Counted from the stretch's first letter, positions 1 through 6,826 are shown. The stretch is 10,240 nucleotides of DNA from Chitinophagaceae bacterium (GCA_947483345.1 CANKNL010000091.1:1-10240); one strand, 5' to 3'. Numbers and translations are program-made. The notes: generated by a model from the letters alone, not told the origin.

Positions 1-912
1 CGGGTAAAAGTGATGCAGACCTTATATAGCATCGATAGTATGAATGGTGATGTGAAACCTGGCGAAGCGGTTAATATCCTCACTAAAAAAATTGAACAAA
101 GCCGCCAGATTTTTACCTATCTCGTTTATTTTATTACTGAAGTAGCCCGGTATTCCGAAACCGATGCCAGGCAAAAAGCGTCCAAGCATTTACCTACAAC
201 TGCCGATCTCAACATCAATACCAAGATAGCGGGCAATGAATTATTATGGAAAATTGTAGAAGAACCCAGTTTTAAAACTACCGTTGCTGATTTAAAACCT
301 CAGCATATTATAGATACAGAGTTACTGAAAAAAATTTATATGCAACTGGTTTCTTCACCGGAATATACCGGGTATATTGAAGAGCAAAGCAGAAACAGCA
401 AAGCAGAAAAGGATATGCTTGAATTTATTTTCTGTAACCTGATGTTACCTGATGAAGATTTTATCAACCATGTAGAAGAGCATTTTATACATTGGGATGA
501 TGATGCAGAAATGATGAACCAACTGGTGCTTAATTTTTTACATAAACCAACTCATTTTAATTTTACCGATATATTGAGTAAAGAAAAATGGCAATTTGCC
601 AAAAGCCTGCTGGACACAGTTTTAACCAAAACTGATCTGTGTATGGAACTGATAAAGCCCAAATTAAAAAACTGGGATGCCGACCGCATTGCGGCACTGG
701 ACCTGATCATACTGCAAATGGGTGTTTGTGAATTCTTGTTTTTTGAAACCATTCCAACCAAGGTAACCATTAATGAATATATTGACCTGGCCAAAGATTA
801 CAGCACGGTACAAAGCGGTCAATTTGTAAATGGCCTGCTTGATAATATTCACAAAGAATTATCGGCCGAAAATAAAATAATCAAAAAGATTTATAAAAAC
901 AGTACGATATAA
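1..912 (+). CDS. nusB: Transcription antitermination factor NusB, 5' end outside window
   Basis: NusB binds boxA RNA together with NusE (ribosomal protein S10) and promotes antitermination, mainly on rRNA operons. The frame is open from base 1: the codons before the first in-window GTG read R-V-K and continue into VMQTLYS, which matches the usual NusB N-terminus (RR..R.KVMQ.LY). The true start is therefore a few codons upstream and GTG at 10 is not it. The visible part is 303 residues, about twice the length of E. coli NusB, as is normal for Bacteroidota. The conserved NusB fold is C-terminal, about visible residues 198-286, with the block around RIAALDLIILQMGVCEF, then TKVTINEYIDLAKDYS and FVNGLLDNI. 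The middle region is a lineage-specific helical extension. The next gene starts 23 bases downstream, which suggests an operon. Confidence 0.93.
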   Translation, partial: RVKVMQTLYSIDSMNGDVKPGEAVNILTKKIEQSRQIFTYLVYFITEVARYSETDARQKASKHLPTTADLNINTKIAGNELLWKIVEEPSFKTTVADLKPQHIIDTELLKKIYMQLVSSPEYTGYIEEQSRNSKAEKDMLEFIFCNLMLPDEDFINHVEEHFIHWDDDAEMMNQLVLNFLHKPTHFNFTDILSKEKWQFAKSLLDTVLTKTDLCMELIKPKLKNWDADRIAALDLIILQMGVCEFLFFETIPTKVTINEYIDLAKDYSTVQSGQFVNGLLDNIHKELSAENKIIKKIYKNSTI

Positions 913-935
913 ATAACTTTACCAAAAATTAGATA

Positions 936-1370
936 GTGAAAAAATATTCCCTGCTGTTATTATTTGCTGTAATCATCATGTCCTGCGATAACCGCCGAAA
1001 AGATAAAATTGCCGATGATGTTGCCACACAAACAGCACAGGCGTTAAAGGATTCAACTACCGTACAGATTATAGATTCATCATATAATTTTGGAAAAGTA
1101 ACAGACGGCGAAAAAGTAGAATACAGCTACCGTTTTAAAAATACAGGTACTAAACCACTCGTTGTTGTAGATGCCACTGCCAGTTGTGGTTGTACCGTAC
1201 CCCAAAAACCAGAAAAACCCATTTTACCCGGTGAAATTGGTTTTATTAAAATCGTTTTCGACAGTAAAGGCAGGGTTGGGAATGCCTTTAAAACAATAAC
1301 AGTTATGTCGAATGCCAACCCCGGTTTTCCGCAATTAATATTAACGGGCGATGTGATTGCCAAACAATAA
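936..1370 (+). CDS. DUF1573-domain lipoprotein
   Basis: A 144-residue exported protein of unknown function. Residues 1-17 form a lipoprotein signal peptide: KK, a hydrophobic stretch, and a lipobox ending S16-C17, so the mature protein should be lipid-anchored at Cys17. A charged linker follows, then a DUF1573 Ig-like beta-sandwich at about residues 45-142, with the family motifs YNFGKV, YRFKNTG.PLVV, the SCGCT cysteine pair (C84, C86) and the P.LPGE..I.I.FDSKG.VG block. The start codon is GTG at 936. An in-frame TAG lies at 930-932 and the next Met (residue 15) would destroy the signal peptide, so GTG is effectively forced. It sits between nusB and yajC, a neighbourhood I recall from other Bacteroidota. 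Its molecular role is not known to me. Confidence 0.9.
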   Translation: MKKYSLLLLFAVIIMSCDNRRKDKIADDVATQTAQALKDSTTVQIIDSSYNFGKVTDGEKVEYSYRFKNTGTKPLVVVDATASCGCTVPQKPEKPILPGEIGFIKIVFDSKGRVGNAFKTITVMSNANPGFPQLILTGDVIAKQ

Positions 1371-1417
1371 ATTTTAAAAAAAACAGGTTTAACTTTTTTA
1401 ACAAATAAACAAACAAC

Positions 1418-1759
1418 ATGCAATTATTAAGTATTTTTTTGATGATGGATCCACAGGGAAAAGGTGGAAGCAGTGGTACATTAATTATGATGGGATTAAT
1501 GATCCTTGTTTTCTGGTTATTCATGATCAGGCCACAGGCAAAAAAGGCCAAAAAACAAAAAGAGTTCATCAACAACCTGCAAAAGGGTGATAAAATTGTA
1601 ACCATTGCCGGCATTCATGGCACTGTTAACAAAGTAAATGATGATGCAACCCTGATGCTGGAAACCAGTCCGGGCAGTTATATTAAAATTGAACGCAGCG
1701 CCATCAGTATGGAGTGGACGGCCAATATTAATAAGCCCGAGGCTGAGGTTAAGAAGTAA
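1418..1759 (+). CDS. yajC: Preprotein translocase accessory subunit YajC
   Basis: YajC is a small single-pass inner-membrane protein that associates with SecDF and the SecYEG translocon. The 113-residue protein has a short N-terminus with a Gly/Ser-rich stretch (residues 14-20), one membrane segment at about residues 21-37, then the family hallmark RPQ (38-40) and a highly basic stretch (KKAKKQKEF). The conserved cytoplasmic domain follows, with LQKGDKIVTIAGIHGTV and the IKIERSAIS segment. Length is typical. The start at 1418 gives the usual short hydrophobic leader; the adjacent Met codons at 1442 and 1445 would also leave the family core intact, so the exact start is not settled. It lies 47 bases after the DUF1573 gene and is followed 21 bases after its stop by an intrinsic terminator. 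Confidence 0.94.
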   Translation: MQLLSIFLMMDPQGKGGSSGTLIMMGLMILVFWLFMIRPQAKKAKKQKEFINNLQKGDKIVTIAGIHGTVNKVNDDATLMLETSPGSYIKIERSAISMEWTANINKPEAEVKK

Positions 1760-1850
1760 AAATTAAAAAGTCAAAAATATAAAAATCCGGAATTGAGGTC
1801 TAACTTCGGTTCCGGATTTTTTTTAACTTTTAACTTTTGGATTTTTACTT
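1757..1850. repeat. Long imperfect inverted repeat around the yajC terminator
   Basis: The AT-rich sequence from the yajC stop codon to about 1792 is an imperfect reverse complement of 1810 to about 1850. The inner 12 bp of each arm are perfect (the terminator stem); the outer 20-25 bp pair only loosely, with mismatches and small indels, as runs of A with scattered G/C against runs of T. This could be a decayed MITE-like or lineage-specific intergenic repeat, or simply the result of low-complexity sequence on both sides of a terminator. I cannot tell which without seeing other copies in the genome. Confidence 0.4.
1781..1824 (+). terminator. Rho-independent terminator after yajC
   Basis: A 12-bp perfect stem, AAAAATCCGGAA (1781-1792) with TTCCGGATTTTT (1810-1821), encloses a 17-base loop that can pair further. 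The 3' arm merges into a run of eight T (1817-1824). It lies 21 bases after the yajC stop and should end the nusB-DUF1573-yajC transcript. The A run before the stem could make it work in the opposite direction too, but there is no minus-strand gene nearby to need that. Confidence 0.85.
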
Positions 1851-1887
1851 TTGGATTTTTACTTTTGGATTTTTACTTTTGGATTTT
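1833..1887 (+). repeat. 14-bp tandem repeat, four units
   Basis: The unit ACTTTTGGATTTTT occurs at 1833-1846, 1847-1860 and 1861-1874 without mismatch, then at 1875-1887 lacking only the last base. A degenerate fifth unit (1888 to about 1902) follows, and partial AACTTTT units precede it. The array fills most of the gap between the yajC terminator and coaE. A perfect short tandem array like this could change copy number by slippage. Each unit junction creates a Bacteroidota -7 box (see the promoter entry). Confidence 0.9.
1836..1881 (+). promoter_or_regulatory. Overlapping promoters for coaE made by the tandem repeat
   Basis: Exact TAnnTTTG boxes (TACTTTTG) occur at 1846-1853, 1860-1867 and 1874-1881. 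The 14-base period also places a TTTG (-33 type) exactly 20 bases before the second and third boxes: TTTG 1836-1839 with TA at 1860, and TTTG 1850-1853 with TA at 1874. This matches the known Bacteroidota promoter layout. The last box would start transcription at about 1886-1890, some 20 bases before the coaE start codon. Use in vivo is an inference; low-complexity T-rich DNA can mimic these boxes. Confidence 0.55.
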
Positions 1888-1908
1888 GGCTTTTAAATTT
1901 TTGAACCC

Positions 1909-2496
1909 ATGCTCAGGATTGGCTTAACAGGTGGTATAGGAAGTGGTAAAAGTACCGTGGCTAAAGTATTTGAGGCACTTGGTATACCTGTGTATTATGC
2001 TGATGAAGCTGCAAAAAGGTTGATGAATGAAGATGTGGTATTGAAACATAAGATACAGCAGCAATTTGGAACTGATGTTTACGCTGAAGGAAAATTAAAC
2101 AGAAAGAACCTTGCCGATATTGTTTTTAATGATCCGGAAAAATTATCCCAACTGAATGCATTGGTTCATCCGGCAACTTTAACAGATGCTGAAAAATGGA
2201 TGAAGGCGCAAACCACGGCTTATTGTATAAAAGAAGCCGCACTCATTTTTGAAAGTGGCGCCCATGAATATTTAGACTATGTGATTGGTGTAACAGCCCC
2301 TGTTGCACTGCGCATACAACGTATCATGCAGCGTGATGGCATTACCCGTGAAGACGTGTTGTTAAGAATGGATAAACAACTGGATGAATCAGAAAAAATG
2401 CAGCTGTGCAATTTTGTAATTAAAAATGACGAACAGTCCTTAATATTACCTCAGGTGCTGGCATTGCATGATCAGATATTACTATTTTCAAAATAA
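1909..2496 (+). CDS. coaE: Dephospho-CoA kinase
   Basis: CoaE phosphorylates the 3'-hydroxyl of the ribose of dephospho-CoA with ATP, the last step of coenzyme A synthesis, in the cytoplasm. The 195-residue protein has the normal family length. It opens with the Walker A loop GGIGSGKST (residues 8-16), followed by the YYADEAAKRLM segment that corresponds to the substrate-contacting Asp region (D32). Later come LVHPAT (85-90), the KEAALIFES strand (108-116), the lid segment RDGITREDVLLRMDKQ (142-157) with its arginines, and FVIKND (169-174) near the end. The ATG at 1909 puts the P-loop at the expected distance from the N-terminus. It is separated from yajC by a terminator and a promoter-like repeat, so it is probably transcribed separately. 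Confidence 0.95.
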   Translation: MLRIGLTGGIGSGKSTVAKVFEALGIPVYYADEAAKRLMNEDVVLKHKIQQQFGTDVYAEGKLNRKNLADIVFNDPEKLSQLNALVHPATLTDAEKWMKAQTTAYCIKEAALIFESGAHEYLDYVIGVTAPVALRIQRIMQRDGITREDVLLRMDKQLDESEKMQLCNFVIKNDEQSLILPQVLALHDQILLFSK

Positions 2497-2589
2497 TTAA
2501 AGGCTCCCTCATCTTTCACAAGAATTAGCCGACTTTGAGTTGTTAACTTAATATACCGAATCCTTTCATTTGTTTTGTAACTTTAAACT

Positions 2590-4119
2590 ATGAAAATCTT
2601 TTCTGCATCACAGATTAAAAAATGGGATGCGTTTACCATCGCTCATGAACCGGTAGCTTCAATAGATCTGATGGAACGTGCTGCTACGGCCTGCTGCAAA
2701 TGGCTTATCGGAAAAAATTTCGGCACATTTCATTTCCGCATTTTTTGCGGCAAAGGCAATAATGGCGGCGATGGACTGGCCATTGCCCGACTACTGATTG
2801 AACACCAATGCCTGGTAACGGTTTATATACTGGAGTTTGGAAATATTGGTACTGATGATTTTCAAACCAACCTGGAAAGGCTGCATCCATTAACAACCGA
2901 TATTCATTTTATACAATCGACTGAATTTTTTCCTGCTATCAATGAAGCCGATATTATTATAGATGCCTTGTTTGGTACCGGTATCAATAAACCTCTGGAG
3001 GGTACAAGCAAAGCACTGGTGGAGTATATCAATCAATCGATCAGCAAAATTATTTCCATTGACCTGCCATCCGGTTTGTTTGCAGATATCAGTTCAAAAA
3101 GCAACAGCATCATAAAAGCCAACCATACCCTATCTTTTCAAAATTATAAACTGGCTTTTTTATTAGCTGAAAATGAAAATTATTGTGGAGAAATACACCT
3201 TTTACATATCGGCTTACATAAAAATTTTGAAGCTGATGAAGAGGCTATTTTTGAAGGGATAGATATTGAACTGATAAAAAATATTTATAAACCCCGAACA
3301 AAATTTGCACACAAAGGAACATACGGGCATGCCGCACTTCTTTGTGGTTCTTATGGTATGATGGGGGCTGCTGTTTTAAGTGCTGAGGCCTGTTTACGAA
3401 GCGGTGCAGGTAAATTAACGGTGTATATTCCAACATGTGGTTACCACATTTTACAAACAACAGTACCCGAAGCCATGTGTACTGTTACCGGTGATGAGTA
3501 TCTTTTATCCTCGCCTGAAATTGAAAAATATGATGCCGTTGGAATTGGCCCCGGAATTGGATTACATCCCACACATACGACTTTATTAAAAGACATTTTT
3601 ATGAATGTAAATAAGCCAATGGTTATTGATGCCGATGCATTAAATATCATGGCCCAACACAAAAAATTATTAAAATCTATCCCCCCTTTATCCATTATTA
3701 CGCCTCACCCAAAAGAATTTGAACGCCTGTTTGGAAAATCTGAAAATGCCTGCCTGCCGGACAGGCAGGATTTTGAACGTATTGAGTTAGCATTGCAAAA
3801 ATCAAAAGAACTGAATATCTATATTATTCTAAAAGGACATCATACATTCATTAGCACACCTGAAGGAAAAGGATTTTTTAATAGTACGGGTAATCCCGGT
3901 ATGGCTACTGCGGGAAGTGGTGATGTTTTAACAGGGATATTGACCGGTTTACTGGCGCAGGGATATACACCGATAGAGGCCTCGTTACTGTCGGTATATT
4001 TACATGGCTCAGCTGGAGATTTAGCCGCTTCAAAAATGGCTATTGAAGCCATGATCGCCGGCGATATTGTGAGTTGTATTGGAGATGCTTTTAAACAACT
4101 TTATTCCACAAACGTATAA
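2590..4119 (+). CDS. nnr: Bifunctional NAD(P)H-hydrate epimerase / ADP-dependent hydrate dehydratase
   Basis: This cytoplasmic enzyme repairs damaged NADH and NADPH: the N-terminal domain interconverts the R and S hydrates, and the C-terminal domain dehydrates the S form using ADP. The YjeF_N epimerase domain spans about residues 1-215 with GKGNNGGDG (54-62), DALFGTG (125-131) and IDLPSG (157-162). The ribokinase-like dehydratase domain spans about 225-505 with KGTYGHAALLCGS (242-254), GIGPGIG (318-324), DADALN (347-352), TPHPKEFERL (371-380) and the nucleotide/catalytic motif AGSGDVLTG (441-449, likely base D445). Length (509) is normal for the fused form. An oddity is residues 387-393 (ACLPDRQ), encoded by a GC-rich palindrome that looks like an insertion in a surface loop; the frame is kept. 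The short gaps on both sides suggest a stand-alone gene. Confidence 0.95.
   Translation: MKIFSASQIKKWDAFTIAHEPVASIDLMERAATACCKWLIGKNFGTFHFRIFCGKGNNGGDGLAIARLLIEHQCLVTVYILEFGNIGTDDFQTNLERLHPLTTDIHFIQSTEFFPAINEADIIIDALFGTGINKPLEGTSKALVEYINQSISKIISIDLPSGLFADISSKSNSIIKANHTLSFQNYKLAFLLAENENYCGEIHLLHIGLHKNFEADEEAIFEGIDIELIKNIYKPRTKFAHKGTYGHAALLCGSYGMMGAAVLSAEACLRSGAGKLTVYIPTCGYHILQTTVPEAMCTVTGDEYLLSSPEIEKYDAVGIGPGIGLHPTHTTLLKDIFMNVNKPMVIDADALNIMAQHKKLLKSIPPLSIITPHPKEFERLFGKSENACLPDRQDFERIELALQKSKELNIYIILKGHHTFISTPEGKGFFNSTGNPGMATAGSGDVLTGILTGLLAQGYTPIEASLLSVYLHGSAGDLAASKMAIEAMIAGDIVSCIGDAFKQLYSTNV
3749..3769. repeat. GC-rich palindrome inserted in frame within nnr
   Basis: Perfect 8-bp arms CCTGCCTG (3749-3756) and CAGGCAGG (3762-3769) flank the 5-base loop CCGGA. 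Its base composition is quite unlike the AT-rich surroundings. It encodes most of A-C-L-P-D-R-Q (residues 387-393 of Nnr), lying between the conserved HPKEFERLFGKS and FERIELALQKS segments. From memory, similar CCTGCC/GGCAGG palindromes are scattered in some bacterial genomes and give ACLPDRQ-like peptides, so I read this as one copy of a dispersed palindromic element. No second copy is visible in this window. Confidence 0.7.
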
Positions 4120-4166
4120 AAATGTGATTCTTAATTTTGCTAATAGCAATTAATCAATCTATTCTG

Positions 4167-4196
4167 TCTGTTTTTGCCCCTTTTACCCTATTTTTG
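4167..4196 (+). promoter_or_regulatory. Promoter of hppA
   Basis: An exact Bacteroidota -7 box TATTTTTG lies at 4189-4196. Eighteen bases before it is TCTG (4167-4170), one mismatch from the -33 TTTG. Transcription would start at about 4201-4204, leaving a leader of roughly 20 bases before the ATG at 4226. The -7 match is strong and the -33 match is weak. Confidence 0.6.
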
Positions 4197-4225
4197 CCGT
4201 CCAAAATTCAGAACAATTATTACTT

Positions 4226-6655
4226 ATGAACAATTTGATTTATGTTATCCCGGCAATGGGCATTGTAGCCCTTTTATACACTTTTATAAAGTTTCATTGG
4301 GTTTCTAAGCAGGATGCGGGCAACGACCGCATGAAAGAGATCAGCACTTATATTGCTGAAGGAGCCATGGCTTTTTTAAAAGCTGAATATAAAATACTGG
4401 CCTATTTTGTAATCATTGGTGCGCTCTTGTTAGGTGTAATGGGTTACACTAATGCTAACAGTCACTGGAGTATTGCAGTCGCTTTTATAATTGGTGCATT
4501 CTTTAGCGCATTGGCCGGCTTTATCGGAATGAAAGTGGCTACCAAAGCTAATGTACGCACTGCTCAGGCTGCCCGTACCAGTTTATCTAAAGCCCTTAAA
4601 GTGTCATTTACCGGTGGTAGTGTAATGGGATTAGGTGTTGCAGGTTTAGCGGTTTTAGGACTGGGAAGTTTGTTTATTATTTTAAAAATGATCTTTGCTC
4701 CAGATGCGGCTGTTGATAGTCATGAAATGGAGAAAACCATAGAAATTTTAACCGGCTTTAGTTTAGGTGCCGAATCCATTGCCTTATTTGCCCGTGTTGG
4801 TGGTGGTATTTATACCAAAGCCGCTGATGTGGGTGCTGATCTGGTTGGAAAAGTTGAAGCTGGTATTCCGGAAGATGATCCGCGTAACCCGGCAACAATT
4901 GCCGATAATGTGGGAGATAATGTGGGTGATGTGGCAGGTATGGGCGCCGATCTTTTTGGATCTTATGTGGCAACTGTATTAGCAACCATGGTTTTAGGTA
5001 GAGAAACAAATGCCATGACCGATAATTTTGGTGGCATGTCACCTATCCTATTACCTATGCTTATCGCAGCGATGGGCATTTTATTCTCTATCATTGGAAC
5101 TTTCTTTGTAAGAATAAGTGAAAGCGCAGGTTTAAGTACACAAAAAGTACAGAATGCTTTAAATATGGGTAACTGGGGTTCAATTGTATTAACCGCTGTT
5201 GCCTCTTATTTTCTCGTCAATTTTTTAATGCCCGAGACCATGACACTTCGTGGACATGAGTTCACAAAAAATGGCATATTTGGTGCCATCATGGTTGGTT
5301 TAACAGTTGGTACATTAATGAGTATGATTACGGAATATTATACGGCCATGGGTAAGCGCCCGGTGAATACCATTATTCGCCAGTCAGGTACAGGCCACGC
5401 TACCAACATCATTGGCGGTTTGGCAATGGGTATGGAAAGTACATTCTTACCAATCCTGGTTTTGGCTTCAGGTATTTACATGAGTTTTTGGTGTGCAGGT
5501 TTATACGGTGTGGCGATTGCTGCTGCCGGTATGATGGCTACAACGGCTATGCAATTGGCCATTGACGCCTTTGGTCCTATTGCCGATAATGCTGGTGGTA
5601 TTGCAGAGATGAGTGAGTTACCAAAAGAAGTACGTGAAAAAACAGATATTTTGGATGCCGTAGGTAATACAACAGCAGCTACAGGTAAAGGATTTGCTAT
5701 TGCTTCGGCTGCATTAACAGCCCTGGCGCTTTTTGCAGCCTTTGTTGGTATCAGTGGTATTGAAGGTATAGACATTTATAAAGCACCGGTATTAGCCGGT
5801 TTATTTGTGGGTGGCATGATACCATTTATATTTTCATCATTGGCAATACGAGCTGTAGGCGAAGCCGCCATGGCTATGGTAGAAGAAGTTCGCCGTCAGT
5901 TCCGTACCATTCCCGGTATCATGGAAGGTACCGGCAAACCGGAGTATGATAAATGTGTGGCTATTTCTACTGAAGCTTCTTTAAAAAAGATGATGTTACC
6001 CGGAGCTATTGCTTTATTATCTCCCTTAATTATTGGTTTTTCATTCGGACCAGAAGTATTAGGTGGATTTTTAGCAGGTGCAACAGTAAGCGGTGTATTG
6101 ATGGGCATGTTCATGAACAATGCCGGTGGCGCCTGGGATAATGCAAAAAAATGTTTTGAAAAAGGTGTTGAGATAAATGGAGAGATGTTTTATAAAAAAT
6201 CTGAACCCCATAAAGCTTCTGTTACCGGAGATACTGTAGGTGATCCATTTAAAGATACTTCAGGACCGTCGATGAATATCCTCATTAAATTAATGTCAAT
6301 TATTTCATTAGTTATTGCACCTACCCTTGCTACCATGACTTGGGGTACTGCTTCAAAGCACAACATGCAGGAGATGAAAAAGGAAATTTCTATCATTAAG
6401 ACAGATAGCACCAACACCATGAATCTGACGGTGACTGCTGATGCAAATGCACTGAAAGTTCCAACAAACAACTTGATTGATGCTTTAGTTGCTGATAAAT
6501 TAATTGAAAAAGATAATTATTCTCTTGGATTATCTAAAGCCGGTAAACTAAGCTTGAATGATAAAGAGCTGACTGCAGACGTTACTGCTAAATACAAAGC
6601 ATTGATAGATGCATTGGGTGGAGCAGACCTGAATATTAAGAATTCCAAAAAATAA
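4226..6655 (+). CDS. hppA: K+-dependent membrane-bound pyrophosphatase (ion-pumping)
   Basis: An integral inner-membrane pump that couples hydrolysis of pyrophosphate to export of H+ (or Na+), recovering energy from biosynthetic waste. It has about sixteen hydrophobic helices and the family core: DVGADLVGKVE (201-211), PEDDPRNPATIADNVGDNVGD (216-236), DNAGGIAEM (454-462), NAGGAWDNAKK (632-642) and the GDTVGDPFKDTSGPS block (668-682). Ala484 and Gly487 in GNTTAATGKG are the residues typical of K+-dependent members (K and T in the K+-independent ones). Helix 5 reads GAESIALF with Glu183, while helix 6 reads ADLFGSYVATV with no Glu at either usual gate position. As I recall, this pattern marks the Flavobacterium johnsoniae-type K+-dependent H+ pumps; Na+ transport is not excluded. 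After the last helix (ends about 706) comes an unusual hydrophilic tail of about 100 residues. It has its own promoter and terminator. Confidence 0.96.
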   Translation: MNNLIYVIPAMGIVALLYTFIKFHWVSKQDAGNDRMKEISTYIAEGAMAFLKAEYKILAYFVIIGALLLGVMGYTNANSHWSIAVAFIIGAFFSALAGFIGMKVATKANVRTAQAARTSLSKALKVSFTGGSVMGLGVAGLAVLGLGSLFIILKMIFAPDAAVDSHEMEKTIEILTGFSLGAESIALFARVGGGIYTKAADVGADLVGKVEAGIPEDDPRNPATIADNVGDNVGDVAGMGADLFGSYVATVLATMVLGRETNAMTDNFGGMSPILLPMLIAAMGILFSIIGTFFVRISESAGLSTQKVQNALNMGNWGSIVLTAVASYFLVNFLMPETMTLRGHEFTKNGIFGAIMVGLTVGTLMSMITEYYTAMGKRPVNTIIRQSGTGHATNIIGGLAMGMESTFLPILVLASGIYMSFWCAGLYGVAIAAAGMMATTAMQLAIDAFGPIADNAGGIAEMSELPKEVREKTDILDAVGNTTAATGKGFAIASAALTALALFAAFVGISGIEGIDIYKAPVLAGLFVGGMIPFIFSSLAIRAVGEAAMAMVEEVRRQFRTIPGIMEGTGKPEYDKCVAISTEASLKKMMLPGAIALLSPLIIGFSFGPEVLGGFLAGATVSGVLMGMFMNNAGGAWDNAKKCFEKGVEINGEMFYKKSEPHKASVTGDTVGDPFKDTSGPSMNILIKLMSIISLVIAPTLATMTWGTASKHNMQEMKKEISIIKTDSTNTMNLTVTADANALKVPTNNLIDALVADKLIEKDNYSLGLSKAGKLSLNDKELTADVTAKYKALIDALGGADLNIKNSKK

Positions 6656-6677
6656 AAATAAAAATATTGTTTACTTA

Positions 6678-6704
6678 CCCCGCTGTTTTTCATCGGGGTT
6701 TTTT
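6678..6704 (+). terminator. Rho-independent terminator after hppA
   Basis: The stem CCCCG (6678-6682) with CGGGG (6694-6698) closes an 11-base loop that can extend by a further TG/CA pair, and six T follow directly (6699-6704). It lies 22 bases past the hppA stop codon, so hppA appears to be transcribed alone and the repressor gene downstream separately. Confidence 0.85.
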
Positions 6705-6775
6705 ATGAATAACAGCTTTATTAAAAAATGTCATTCATAAAAAAAGTTAATTCTTCATAAAATTATTTAAATGGA

Positions 6776-6806
6776 TTTGGTATTTACAAGTAATTTCGTA
6801 CATTGC
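6776..6806 (+). promoter_or_regulatory. Probable promoter of the BlaI-family gene
   Basis: TTTG at 6776-6779, a 19-base spacer, then TACATTGC at 6799-6806, an imperfect TAnnTTTG with two mismatches. Transcription would start near 6812, about 15 bases before the ATG at 6827. An alternative -7, TAATTTCG at 6791-6798, has no -33 partner at a suitable distance. The inverted repeat described next brackets the preferred -7 box. Confidence 0.45.
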
Positions 6807-6824
6807 CATACGAAAACACTCGTA
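6794..6824 (+). promoter_or_regulatory. Operator-like inverted repeat, three half-sites
   Basis: A perfect inverted repeat, TTTCGTA (6794-6800) and TACGAAA (6809-6815), is separated by 8 bases that contain most of the likely -7 box. A third half-site, TCGTA (6820-6824), pairs with TACGA (6809-6813) to form a second, overlapping inverted pair with a 6-base gap, ending two bases before the start codon. BlaI/MecI repressors are dimers that bind TACA/TGTA or TACGA-type dyads over their own promoters. Position and symmetry make this the probable autorepression site. Confidence 0.65.
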
Positions 6825-6826
6825 CT

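Noticed and set aside
10..12. GTG at 10 as the start of nusB
   Set aside because: The codons before it (R-V-K) fit the conserved NusB N-terminus, so the gene simply continues off the left edge.
2578..2585. TAACTTTA just before nnr as a -7 promoter box; similar strings at 914-921 and 1390-1397
   Set aside because: The one before nnr is only four bases from the ATG and would imply a leaderless message. None of the three has a TTTG at a suitable upstream distance, and the string is common in AT-rich DNA.
4758..5042. Long open frames on the opposite strand or in other frames within hppA (also 5476-5775, 5896-6120, 6190-6471)
   Set aside because: They lie wholly inside a well-supported gene, and their translations are low-complexity products of hppA codon usage with no recognisable domain.
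6803..6826. TTG start giving an eight-residue longer BlaI-family protein
   Set aside because: The extra codons lie within the probable promoter and operator, and the ATG at 6827 gives the normal family N-terminus.
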